Positions 41,211 through 49,217 are shown, numbered from the stretch's first letter. The stretch: 52,626 nucleotides of DNA from Phycisphaerae bacterium (GCA_020056715.1 JAGVHG010000186.1:1-52626), one strand, 5' to 3'. Notes: generated by a model not told the origin, from the letters alone. A program made the numbers and translations.

Positions 41211-42992
41211 ATGGTAGATCAAAATCTCATCGCCGAGCTGGACTCGGTTGACGGTGGACTGGATGCGGAACTGGCGGCGCTTTTCGGCGGCAGCGAAAGC
41301 GCCACCTTCGTCGAGAAAATCATCGGAGAGAACGAGGAGGGGTATAAACCGGGGAGTATCCTCATAGGACACGTGGTCGGCCGGGCGGGCGACGACTTCG
41401 TCGTCGACTTGGGCCTCAAGAGCGAGGGGCTTATCCCGGCCGAGGAATGGGACGACAGCGAGTCGGTGGACATCGGAGACGAGGTCCAGGTCTGGCTGGA
41501 GACCGTCGAGTCGGACAGCGGGCACATCATTGTCTCCAAGCGCAAGGCCGACCGCATCCTGAACTGGCAACGTATTCTCCTCTCTAAAAAGGAAGGCGAC
41601 TCCGTCGAGGGTCGCGTGATGCGTAAGATCAAGGGCGGGTTGTTGGTGGACATCGGCTATCCGGTGTTCCTCCCCGCCTCCCAGGTGGACATCCGCCGTC
41701 CGGGGGACATCGGCGAGTTCATCGGCAAGATGGTCCAAGCCAAGATCCTCAAGATCGACACCGAGCGTCGGAACATCGTCATCTCCAGGCGGAAGATGAT
41801 CGAGGAAGCGCGCACGACGGCCAAGGAAACACTGATGAGCACCTTGGAGGTCGGACAGACCCGCACGGGCATGGTGAAGAACATCGCCGACTTCGGCGTT
41901 TTCATCGACCTCGGGGGCATCGACGGATTGCTGCACATTACGGACATGAGTTGGGAGCGCATCGGGCACCCCTCGGAGATTTTGCGGATCGACGAGGAGG
42001 TCGAGGTGAAGATCCTCAACGTCGACCGCGACAAGGAAAAAATCGCCCTCGGCCTCAAGCAGTTGAAAGTCAATCCGTGGGAGGAGGTCGAGCAACGCTA
42101 CCCCGTTGGCACCCACTTGGATGGCGAGATCGTCAACATCATGAACTACGGGGCGTTCGTGAAGATCGAGCCGGGAGTCGAAGGGCTGGTGCACATCAGC
42201 GAAATGAGCTGGACGCGACGGATCAATCACCCGTCGGAGATGCTCACCGTCGGCGACGTGATCGACGTGGTGGTGCTGGAAATCAACAAGGGCAAACAAG
42301 AGATTTCGCTGGGCATCAAGCAGACGGAGGAAAATCCGTGGACCCACGTGGCCGAGAAATATCCGCCCAATACGCGAATACAGGGCAAGGTCCGCAATCT
42401 CACGAATTATGGGGCGTTCGTGGAGATCGAAGAGGGCATCGACGGGCTGCTGCATGTTTCGGACATGAGTTGGACCAAGAAAATCGGCCACCCCTCGGAG
42501 GTCGTGAAAAAGGGCGACAACATCGAGTGCGTGGTCCTAAAAGTCGAGGAAGAAAAACAGCGCATCGCGTTGGGCCTCAAACAATTGCACGAAGACCCCT
42601 GGGCCCATGCGGTGCCGGATAACTACATCCCCGGCCAGATCGTCGAGGGTACGGTCACCAAGATCACCAATTTCGGGGTCTTTGTGGAGTTGGAGGAGGA
42701 TCTCGAGGGGCTATTGCACGTCAGCGAATTGGCCGATCATAAGGTCGAAGACCCGCACGCCGAGGTCAAACTCGGCGACAAGTTATTGGTCAAAATCCTT
42801 CGGGTGGACGCGGCCGAGCGGAAAATCGGACTGTCCAAAAAACGGGCTGAATGGTCCGCCGAACAAGACGCGGAATCGGGCACAACAACCGTTCCGAAGG
42901 CCCGCAGAGGTGGGCTGCACGCGACCGCTGGGGAATCCGCGGACGCGCCGCGCTCCGCTGCGGAGTCGGACGACCAATCCGCCGATGAATGA
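41211..42992 (+). CDS. rpsA: ribosomal protein bS1
   Basis: 593 aa with six S1 (OB-fold) repeats. Domains 1 and 2 (GHVVGRAGDDFVVDLGL; GRVMRKIKGGLLVDIGY) are the ribosome-binding pair. Domains 3-6 each carry the G-x-F/A-V-x-I/L and GLLHIT/VSDMSW pattern (e.g. GVFIDLGGIDGLLHITDM, GAFVKIEPGVEGLVHISEM) and bind mRNA. Domain 6 (GVFVELEEDLEGLLHVSEL) diverges slightly. The C-terminal ~45 residues are low-complexity and acidic/Ser-Ala rich. It promotes initiation on mRNAs with weak Shine-Dalgarno sequences. It is followed by the sigma factor gene at 78 bp. Confidence 0.96.
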   Translation: MVDQNLIAELDSVDGGLDAELAALFGGSESATFVEKIIGENEEGYKPGSILIGHVVGRAGDDFVVDLGLKSEGLIPAEEWDDSESVDIGDEVQVWLETVESDSGHIIVSKRKADRILNWQRILLSKKEGDSVEGRVMRKIKGGLLVDIGYPVFLPASQVDIRRPGDIGEFIGKMVQAKILKIDTERRNIVISRRKMIEEARTTAKETLMSTLEVGQTRTGMVKNIADFGVFIDLGGIDGLLHITDMSWERIGHPSEILRIDEEVEVKILNVDRDKEKIALGLKQLKVNPWEEVEQRYPVGTHLDGEIVNIMNYGAFVKIEPGVEGLVHISEMSWTRRINHPSEMLTVGDVIDVVVLEINKGKQEISLGIKQTEENPWTHVAEKYPPNTRIQGKVRNLTNYGAFVEIEEGIDGLLHVSDMSWTKKIGHPSEVVKKGDNIECVVLKVEEEKQRIALGLKQLHEDPWAHAVPDNYIPGQIVEGTVTKITNFGVFVELEEDLEGLLHVSELADHKVEDPHAEVKLGDKLLVKILRVDAAERKIGLSKKRAEWSAEQDAESGTTTVPKARRGGLHATAGESADAPRSAAESDDQSADE

Positions 42993-43056
42993 CGAGGATG
43001 CGGCGCGCAGCGAGCGCGACCTTGAGGAGTGCTCCGCTCCCGTGAAGGCCCTGGGT

Positions 43057-43061
43057 GGAGG
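43057..43061 (+). promoter_or_regulatory. Shine-Dalgarno that marks the AUC start
   Basis: GGAGG, 8 nt before ATC 43070. No ATG, GTG or TTG in the sigma factor frame lies within 130 bp downstream, so this site decides the start. Confidence 0.65.
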
Positions 43062-43069
43062 GTTGAACC

Positions 43070-43945
43070 ATCGCTGTCGACACCGGCCTACAAGTTTACC
43101 TCCGTCAGATCAACGACGCCCCCCTTCTCTCCGCCGAGGATGAGAAGCGCCTGGCGGGCATCGTTCGCAACGGTCAACAGATAGCTGAGCGTTTCGGGCG
43201 GCGAGAGGTGACCCTGCCGGAGCGTGAGCACGCGGAGTCGGACGCCGCAGCCGCCCGCGAGACGATGGTCAAGTCCAACCTGCGGCTGGTGGTCAACATC
43301 GCCAAGAAGTACGCCAAACGCGGCGTGCCGCTCAACGACCTGATTAACGAGGGCAACCTGGGTTTGATCCGCGCCGTGGAAGGATTTGACCCCGACCAGA
43401 ACACGCGGTTCAGCACCTACGCCTCGTGGTGGATCAAGCAGTCGATCAAACGAAGCCTGATCAACAGCGACAAGCCGATCCACATCCCGGCCTACATGGT
43501 GGAGATGATCTCGCGGTTTCGCGAGGCTCGCGAGCAGTTCGTGGAGACGGAAGGCCGCCCCCCCACCACCGCGGAGCTTGCGAAGCGGCTGGAGATGACG
43601 GTCGGCAAACTCGACCACATCCGCAGCGCGGTGAAGGCCGTCTCCACGCCGACCAACGACGCGGACGGGGCCAACGGGCAGAGCCTTACCGAGAATATCG
43701 CCGATTTCCGAACCCCCCTCCCCGAAGACGCCCTGTTCAATGAATCCGAGTCCGCTAAGATCACCCGACTGCTTAGCGACCTCGAGGACCGCGAGGAAAA
43801 AATCCTGCGGATGCGTTACGGGCTGGATGGCCAGGAGCCGATGACGCTCAAGGAGATCGGCGAGGCCATCAACCTCACTCGCGAGCGGGTCCGACAGATC
43901 GAGGGCGAAGCGCTTGCCAAGATCAAAGAACATATAATCGACTAG
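43070..43945 (+). CDS. primary-type sigma70 factor with apparent AUC start
   Basis: 291 aa if translation starts at ATC 43070. Conserved region 1.2 (VDTGLQVYLRQINDAPLLSAEDEKRLAG) lies upstream of the first normal start codon (GTG 43208), and a stop (TGA) lies at 43064. The only sensible start is ATC 43070, placed 8 nt after a good GGAGG (43057-43061). Region 2 has NLRLVVNIAKKYAKRGVPLNDLINEGNLGLIRAV and RFSTYASWWIKQSI; region 3 follows, and region 4 has LKEIGEAINLTRERVRQIEGEALAKI. A short RpoD-like factor without region 1.1, as in planctomycetes. It may be the main housekeeping factor. An ATG-to-ATC base error is the alternative. Confidence 0.9.
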   Translation: MAVDTGLQVYLRQINDAPLLSAEDEKRLAGIVRNGQQIAERFGRREVTLPEREHAESDAAAARETMVKSNLRLVVNIAKKYAKRGVPLNDLINEGNLGLIRAVEGFDPDQNTRFSTYASWWIKQSIKRSLINSDKPIHIPAYMVEMISRFREAREQFVETEGRPPTTAELAKRLEMTVGKLDHIRSAVKAVSTPTNDADGANGQSLTENIADFRTPLPEDALFNESESAKITRLLSDLEDREEKILRMRYGLDGQEPMTLKEIGEAINLTRERVRQIEGEALAKIKEHIID

Positions 43946-44340
43946 CTGTCCTTGGGTCCGATCCTCCTCTCATTATTGGGATGGGCACAATCCACGGCAT
44001 GAATGCCGGGGCTTGGGCGAAACGCCGAGGCTCGTCCTGGCGGTCCGGGCCGTCCCCCCTGGTGCTTTCTTGCTCGCGTCAGTTCCACGACCCGTGAGTC
44101 GTGGAATGAGTGATAGCTTGGCGCCCGTCCCCAGGCTATAATCCCACCCGGTCAGACGGTATTCCCACTGACCAGGGGATGCTCAAAGAATAGACAGTAT
44201 TGAAGGACAACAAGGAAGTCATATTCGGTGATTGCTCGTGATAGGCCGACGTGGGGAACGCGGGGCTAACGAACAGGCGCTTTCCGATGGCGGAAGCACA
44301 TTTCAATTCACCTTATCGTTGGCGAACGGAGCAATTGCTG
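43946..44340 (+). other. leader/intergenic region of the FixJ-type regulator
   Basis: This gap contains: a hairpin of the CCGTGA-loop family (44083-44106); a perfect TATAAT (44137-44142) without a clear -35; and an inverted repeat GGTCAG-N12-CTGACC (44150-44173) just after the expected start site, a possible operator. No gene is recognised, although the regulator's frame is open from 44251 with alternative starts there and at 44287. Confidence 0.45.
44083..44106. repeat. hairpin repeat, CCGTGA-loop family, copy 3
   Basis: TTCCACGAC (44083-44091) pairs perfectly with GTCGTGGAA (44098-44106) around loop CCGTGA. No T-tract follows, so it is not a typical intrinsic terminator. Same layout as the copy at 44974-44997. 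Confidence 0.7.
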
Positions 44341-44988
44341 ATGAAAACTGATCCGACAGTGTACGTTGTTGATGACGATGCGCACGTTTGTAAGTTGTTG
44401 TGTTGTCTCATCGAATCGGCCGGATTCCATGTTTCCACCTATGCCGGCACCAAGGAGTTCCTTAAGGGGTACGACGCGGAAAAGGCGGGATGTCTCGTTT
44501 TGGACGTGCAACTTTCGGGGCAAAGCGGTCTCGACTTGCAGGAGCAGCTCGTCACGGAGGGCATCGGGCTGCCGGTCATCATCATCACCGGTTACGGCGA
44601 CGTCCCCTCTGCCGTTCGCGCCATGCGCAGCGGGGCGTTGGACTTCATCGAGAAACCATTCGACAACGAACTCCTGCTGGATCGGGTGCGCCAGGCCGTC
44701 GAGTTGGACATCCGCAACCGCGTGGAGCGGGCCGAGCGGGCGGAAATCGTAGCTTGCCTCGCCTTGCTCACGCCGCGTGAGCGGGAGGTGCTCGAGCGGG
44801 TGGTAGGCGGCCGGGCCAACAAGCAGATCGCCTCCGATTTGGGCATCAGCACCAAGACCGTCGAGGCCCATCGCGCGCATGTGATGGAGAAGATGCGCGC
44901 CGAGTCCCTGGCGGAGTTGGTACAGCTTGTTCGGGCCGCGGGCGTCAATGGGCAACCCGTTCTGACGCGTCATCTCCAGCACCCGTGA
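44341..44988 (+). CDS. FixJ/LuxR-type response regulator
   Basis: 215 aa from ATG 44341 (44251 and 44287 are alternatives). N-terminal receiver domain: acidic pocket VYVVDDD, phosphorylated Asp55 in CLVLDVQLSG, Thr in IIITGYGDV and Lys in FIEKPFDNE. C-terminal LuxR-type helix-turn-helix: LTPREREVLERVVGGRANKQIASDLGISTKTVEAHRAHVMEKM. Homologues (FixJ, TodT-like) activate genes after phosphorylation by a soluble PAS kinase. No kinase is adjacent; the HAMP-like membrane protein downstream lacks a kinase domain. Its stop codon (TGA, 44986-44988) sits in the loop of a hairpin. Confidence 0.93.
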   Translation: MKTDPTVYVVDDDAHVCKLLCCLIESAGFHVSTYAGTKEFLKGYDAEKAGCLVLDVQLSGQSGLDLQEQLVTEGIGLPVIIITGYGDVPSAVRAMRSGALDFIEKPFDNELLLDRVRQAVELDIRNRVERAERAEIVACLALLTPREREVLERVVGGRANKQIASDLGISTKTVEAHRAHVMEKMRAESLAELVQLVRAAGVNGQPVLTRHLQHP

Positions 44989-44997
44989 ATGCTGGAG
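44974..44997. repeat. hairpin repeat, CCGTGA-loop family, copy 4, overlaps stop codon
   Basis: CTCCAGCA (44974-44981) pairs with TGCTGGAG (44990-44997) around loop CCCGTGAA. The TGA in the loop is the stop of the response regulator, so the last three codons of the gene belong to the repeat. Confidence 0.75.
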
Positions 44998-45098
44998 CGA
45001 TCGTGTTATTAACGCAGGTCGCGCTTCTATCGGACTTTCCCGATCATATCACATCAAATCTCCTCTTCGACGATCCGTGCGACCAGCATTCGCTCACT

Positions 45099-45111
45099 GT
45101 GTAACGTACAC
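45099..45111 (+). promoter_or_regulatory. possible operator, 13-bp palindrome
   Basis: GTGTA-ACG-TACAC is a perfect palindrome centred 65 bp upstream of the HAMP-like gene. A similar GTAAACGTTTAC lies upstream of the S9 peptidase gene. Both may bind a dimeric regulator; binding is inference. Confidence 0.35.
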
Positions 45112-45169
45112 TGTCATGGGCAGAAAGTTCACCCAAGAAACCTAAGACAGAAGAGAAAGGTGTTGGATC

Positions 45170-45838
45170 ATGGGCAGCACTCACGCGGACCCGCAGAGTG
45201 AGAATCGCCGACGGACTTACCTCATCAATCCGTCGTTTCAGTGGAAGCAGGCTAGTACGATCGCGGTGATCGTCTTCTTGACATCCACGATCATCAGCTT
45301 CGTCACCTTCGGAGTTCTGCATCAGCAGGCCCGGTTGCGCTTGTCCGATCCGACAGGTTATCAGGCGGACGTGGGCAGCGTGATCCTGTTATTCTCCATT
45401 GGGTGTTCGGCGATCACCGCGGGCGGGATTGGACTATGGTCAATTCTGATGACGCACCGCCTTTGCGGACCAGCCTACTTGATCGATCGCGCCATGCAGG
45501 AGCTTCGCGCCGGTCGGTTCCCAAAACTACGCGGCCTGCGCAAGAAAGACGAGTTCCAGGCGCTCTACGCCTCAGTGAGTGGTACCGTGGACGCATTGAT
45601 GGCGAGAACGCGCAGGGAGCTTGCTACCGTCGCTGAAGCCCTGGAAATCACCAGGCACGCGCAACATGCCTCCGACTCCGACTTGCAAAGCAGTCTACAA
45701 TCGCTCGCCTCGCAACTGGAGCAATTTCACCGCGACCTGGCCGAGAGCCTGCAGCAAGATCCCGCGAAGCCTATCCCCACGTCGTTGCGGGATTGTGCAA
45801 CCGAGCCGTTGCGTGATCACGCCACCGCTGGATCCTAA
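45170..45838 (+). CDS. membrane protein with HAMP-like linker
   Basis: 222 aa with a GAAAGG site 9 nt before the ATG. Two hydrophobic segments (STIAVIVFLTSTIISFVTFG and VILLFSIGCSAITAGGIGLW) enclose a short periplasmic loop; a HAMP-like stretch follows (GPAYLIDRAMQELRAGRF...LRKKDEFQALYASVSGTVDAL), then a Gln/Leu-rich coiled coil (SLQSLASQLEQFHRDLAESL). There is no kinase, cyclase or methyl-accepting output domain. It may couple a membrane signal to a partner protein by coiled-coil contact. Neighbour of the FixJ-type regulator on the same strand (181 bp apart), so a role in the same pathway is plausible but unproven. Confidence 0.7.
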   Translation: MGSTHADPQSENRRRTYLINPSFQWKQASTIAVIVFLTSTIISFVTFGVLHQQARLRLSDPTGYQADVGSVILLFSIGCSAITAGGIGLWSILMTHRLCGPAYLIDRAMQELRAGRFPKLRGLRKKDEFQALYASVSGTVDALMARTRRELATVAEALEITRHAQHASDSDLQSSLQSLASQLEQFHRDLAESLQQDPAKPIPTSLRDCATEPLRDHATAGS

Positions 45839-45898
45839 CGTAGTTGGTCACGCTGTTTGCATATTATTTAATCGCGCGCGTAAGCTCGCGGACTTGAG

Positions 45899-46875
45899 GG
45901 GTGCCACCCAACGCCGTTAACCAACTTGGGGGCTGGTGATGGTTTCGCCCAATAATAAGCGTTCCTTTGTGCCGACGTTACCTTGCGCATCAACAGGCCG
46001 TGGCAGAAAGGAACGCGTATATGCGCAAGAAGATGACCAGGGAGGGTCGTCTTCGCAAGCCCCATCGTCGAGAATGGCCCGTTTTATTGAAACGATTGAT
46101 CCCCGATCAAGCGTGTCGAGAACTCCAAGGGCTTGCGAAGAAGGGGATGGATCCCCGCACCCGCTGGTCGCCCAAGCTCATCCTCCTGTACTGGGTGGTG
46201 ATGGGTTGGTCGATCCAGGGGCAACTGACCGAGCGGTTTCGAGAAAGACGCTAGACGCGTTACGTTTACATCTGGCCCAAGAATCGCCGACGAAAAAAGC
46301 CGCTGCGCCTTCGGTTGATGGTGCTCAAAGATCACGGCAAGCGAGTCTACCTGCTGACCAACGTGATGGAGACGACGCGTCTGTCTCGTCGGATGGCCGG
46401 CGAATTCTACCGGGCGTGCTGGGGAATTGAGGTCGAGTATCGCGGGCTAAAACAGACCCTCGGATCCGCCTACGGCGGACCGGCCCGAACCCCCGAACCG
46501 GGAGCGATGGAGTTGACCGCCGACATCCTGGCCATGGCCTTGTTGCTGCTGTATGCCGCGTTGGTCATGGGCGGGAAGGTGATGCAACTCAGCTTGGCCC
46601 AGGCTTTGCGGGCCATCCGTTGGGCGATCGAAGCCTTGCGGCACGGCGAATCGTGTACGCAACTGCTGCGCAGGCCTCGCTAGGCCGTCGCCGACGAATA
46701 CGAACGCCGCTCGTCCAAACACGCCCGCGACTGGCCGCACAAGAAAACCGAATCCGCCTTCGGCGGACCACGCCCGCCGAGATTGTGCAGGCTGTCCCGA
46801 ACCGAAAACGCCCGAATCGAAAGGATTTTCATGAACCATACGGCACAAGTTGCTTAACGGCGTTGCATGACACCC
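45899..46875 (+). mobile_element. IS4-family insertion sequence relic with both terminal inverted repeats
   Basis: The left end GGGTGCCACCCAACGCCGTT...CAACTTG (45899-45928) and the right end (46846-46875) are inverted repeats of 30 bp with about 26 matches; the innermost common part is CAACGCCGTTAA and CAACTTG. The element is ~977 bp, whereas full IS4-type elements are ~1.4 kb, because the transposase gene has lost its middle. No target-site duplication is apparent at the ends. Confidence 0.8.
45967..46850 (+). pseudogene. IS4-type transposase, internally deleted, with two in-frame TAG codons
   Basis: A single reading frame runs through the element. The N-terminal part (RREWPVLLKRLIPDQACREL, RWSPKLILLYWVVMGWS) ends at TAG 46252-46254. 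The same frame then resumes in the C-terminal part: YVYIWPKNRRRKKPLRLRLM, VYLLTNVMETTRLSRRMAGE and FYRACWGIEVEYRGLKQTLG, the YREK-type box with the third catalytic Glu. A second TAG at 46681-46683 is followed by DEYERRSSKHARDWPHKK, the usual C-terminus. The region that would carry the first two catalytic Asp residues is missing. Small TCCGCCTACGGCGGA-type palindromes lie in the gene at about 46464 and 46750. Not functional. Confidence 0.8.
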
Positions 46876-46958
46876 AATTACCGATTGGGGCTACAAACGA
46901 CGACAGTTTTGTACAGTTTCCGCCGCAAATTTCGCATCGGCCTGGGCGAATGTTCGGT

Positions 46959-46984
46959 TATACTGGTACACGGTAAACGTTTAC
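46959..46984 (+). promoter_or_regulatory. possible promoter with operator palindrome, S9 peptidase gene
   Basis: TATACT (46959-46964) could be a -10 box; no convincing -35 is seen. Directly downstream, where transcription would start, is the perfect 12-bp palindrome GTAAACGTTTAC (46973-46984). Confidence 0.4.
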
Positions 46985-46995
46985 TAAACTAGCGT

Positions 46996-47025
46996 CCGTC
47001 TTCCGTATAAGACGGTTGGTTTTTT
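46996..47025 (+). terminator. intrinsic terminator-like hairpin in the leader of the S9 peptidase gene
   Basis: CCGTCTT (46996-47002) pairs with AAGACGG (47009-47015) and is followed by TTGGTTTTTT. It lies between the possible promoter and the ribosome-binding site AAGGAG (47036-47041). It either ends transcription leaving the IS relic or acts as an attenuator. Confidence 0.6.
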
Positions 47026-47049
47026 CAAACAAGAAAAGGAGAATCAACG

Positions 47050-49137
47050 GTGCAACTCAAAAAGACTCTCATGATGTTCGGCGCGGCGGCCTTGTTCTTG
47101 GTCGGATGCACACAGCAAAGCGCCAAGGTGGCTTCGACGTCGTCCCCATCGAAACCAACCCCGTCGAAAGCGACGAGCGGCAGCGACCTCATTGCCCGCG
47201 AAGTTCTGTTCGGCAATCCTGACCGGGCCGGCCCGCAGGTCAGTCCGGACGGAAGGCAGATCGCCTTCCTTGCTCCGCAGAACGGCGTATTGAACGTATG
47301 GGTTGCGCCCGCGGACAAGCCTTCGGCGGCGAAAGTGGTCACCAAGGACACGAACCGCGGCATCCGCCGTTACTTCTGGGCCTACACCAATCAACACATC
47401 ATCTACATGCAGGACAAGGGCGGCGATGAAAACTGGCGGGTTTATAGCGTCGATCTGTCCAACAACCAGGTAAAAGACCTGACGCCGTTTGAGAAGGTGG
47501 CGGCCCAAATCGAGGAAGTCAGCCACAAGTTTCCGGACGAGATTCTTGTCGGACTCAACAACCGGGACGCCAAATACCACGACGTCCATCGCGTGAACAT
47601 CCGCACCGGACAGATGACGCTTATCACGCAGAACGACGGCTTCGCCGGGTTCCTGACTGACGACGACTACAAGGTCCGCTTCGCCATAAAGATGACCCCC
47701 GACGGCGGCAGTGAGATCCTCAAGGCGGGCGACGGGGGGCAGTGGTCGCCGTTCCAGAAGATCGCCATGGAAGACTCGATGACCACCCAGCCGTCCGGTT
47801 TCGACAAGACCGGAAAGACGCTCTACATGATGGACAGCCGGGGCCGCAACACTGCGGCGCTCACCGCCCTGGACCTTGAAAGCAACAAGCAAACGATCAT
47901 CGCCGAGGACGCCCGCGCGGACATCGGCGGCATCCTGATTCACCCCACGGAAAAGAACATCCAGGCCTATGCGGCCAACTATCTCCGCAATGAATGGCGG
48001 GTCATCGACAAGTCCATTCAAGGGGACTTCGACTATCTGCGGGGAGTGGCCGAGGGCGACTTCACCGTGGGCAGCCGGACGCTCGACGACAAGAAGTGGA
48101 TCGTCGTCTACGTGATGGACTACGGTCCCGTCCGCTACTACCTCTACGACCGCGGGGCGAAGAAGGCCGATTTCCTATTCACCAACAACCAGGACCTCGA
48201 AAAGGCGACCCTCACCAAGATGACGCCGGTGATCATCAAGTCCCGCGATGGGATGGACTTGATTAGTTACCTGTCGCTGCCGGCCGCCGAGCGGGTGAGC
48301 GGTTCGACGCCGAGACCCTCAAAACCGTTGCCGATGGTGCTGAACGTCCACGGCGGACCGTGGGGCCGAGATGCATGGGGGTACAATCCTACGCATCAGT
48401 GGCTGGCCAATCGCGGATACGCGGTGCTCAGCGTCAACTTCCGCGGCTCGACCGGGTTCGGCAAGAAATTCATCAACGCCGGCAACATGGAATGGGCGGG
48501 CAAGATGCACGACGACCTGATCGACGCGGTAAACTGGGCGACCAAAGAGAAAATCGCCGATCCCAAGAAGGTTGCCATCATGGGCGGAAGCTACGGCGGC
48601 TATGCGACGTTGGTGGGATTGACCTTTACCCCGGACGTGTTTGCGTGCGGAGTGGACATCGTCGGGCCGTCCAACATCGTGACGCTGCTGAACACCATCC
48701 CGCCGTATTGGGCACCGATGATTGAGATGTTCACCGCCCGCGTGGGCGACCATCGCACGGAGGAAGGTAAATCATTCCTGGCCCAGCGATCGCCGCTGAC
48801 GTTTGTCGATCGGATCAAGAAACCGCTGCTCATCGGGCAAGGGGCCAATGACCCGCGCGTGAAGCAATCGGAAGCCGATCAGATCGTCAAAGCCATGCAG
48901 GACAAGAAGATTCCCGTGACGTACGTTTTGTTCCCTGACGAAGGTCACGGCTTTGCCCGACCGGAAAACCGGATGTCTTTTAATGCCGTCGCGGAGGGAT
49001 TCCTAGCCCAGCACCTTGGCGGACGGTATGAACCGATCGGCGGCGACTTCAAGGGATCGACGATTTTGGTCCCGACGGGCGCCGCACATGTGCCCGGCCT
49101 GGTCGACGCGATTGGGTCGGCGGGCAAGACAAACTAA
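47050..49137 (+). CDS. S9 family peptidase, lipoprotein
   Basis: 695 aa from a GTG start with AAGGAG 8 nt upstream. The N-terminus (MFGAAALFLVGC) is a lipoprotein signal with lipobox LVGC. Residues ~45-400 form a beta-propeller-like domain (GPQVSPDGRQIAFLAPQNG and later repeats); the C-terminal alpha/beta hydrolase domain carries the catalytic triad: Ser in GGSYGGYAT, Asp in GANDPRV and His in DEGHGFARPEN. HGGPWGRDAWGY marks the oxyanion region. It resembles acylaminoacyl/dipeptidyl peptidases and would degrade short peptides in the periplasm. The operator-like palindrome and leader hairpin upstream suggest regulated expression. It is monocistronic, closed by two hairpins. Confidence 0.92.
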   Translation: MQLKKTLMMFGAAALFLVGCTQQSAKVASTSSPSKPTPSKATSGSDLIAREVLFGNPDRAGPQVSPDGRQIAFLAPQNGVLNVWVAPADKPSAAKVVTKDTNRGIRRYFWAYTNQHIIYMQDKGGDENWRVYSVDLSNNQVKDLTPFEKVAAQIEEVSHKFPDEILVGLNNRDAKYHDVHRVNIRTGQMTLITQNDGFAGFLTDDDYKVRFAIKMTPDGGSEILKAGDGGQWSPFQKIAMEDSMTTQPSGFDKTGKTLYMMDSRGRNTAALTALDLESNKQTIIAEDARADIGGILIHPTEKNIQAYAANYLRNEWRVIDKSIQGDFDYLRGVAEGDFTVGSRTLDDKKWIVVYVMDYGPVRYYLYDRGAKKADFLFTNNQDLEKATLTKMTPVIIKSRDGMDLISYLSLPAAERVSGSTPRPSKPLPMVLNVHGGPWGRDAWGYNPTHQWLANRGYAVLSVNFRGSTGFGKKFINAGNMEWAGKMHDDLIDAVNWATKEKIADPKKVAIMGGSYGGYATLVGLTFTPDVFACGVDIVGPSNIVTLLNTIPPYWAPMIEMFTARVGDHRTEEGKSFLAQRSPLTFVDRIKKPLLIGQGANDPRVKQSEADQIVKAMQDKKIPVTYVLFPDEGHGFARPENRMSFNAVAEGFLAQHLGGRYEPIGGDFKGSTILVPTGAAHVPGLVDAIGSAGKTN

Positions 49138-49155
49138 GGCGACCCACCCACCGAA

Positions 49156-49190
49156 CCCGTGGTCCTGGCGCGTCGCGCCGGGACCACGGG
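49156..49190. terminator. long stem-loop after the S9 peptidase gene
   Basis: CCCGTGGTCC (49156-49165) pairs with GGACCACGGG (49181-49190), and the stem continues through one G-T pair and GGCGC/GCGCC with a three-base loop, 16 pairs in all. No T-tract follows on the plus strand. Confidence 0.6.
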
Positions 49191-49217
49191 CAATCGGATT
49201 TGAATCAGAAGAAAAGC

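Noticed and set aside
22511-46683. Three in-frame TAG codons (vapC-like gene, two in the transposase relic) as evidence of amber recoding
   Set aside because: TAG is used as the normal stop of intact core genes here (rpmH, the sigma factor, the M20 peptidase, the 550-aa membrane protein), no pyrrolysine genes are present, and two of the three cases are in a clearly deleted transposase. Ordinary nonsense mutations explain them better.
49156-49190. The long stem-loop as an independent small RNA
   Set aside because: It sits just after a gene and before a clear intrinsic terminator; no separate promoter was seen.
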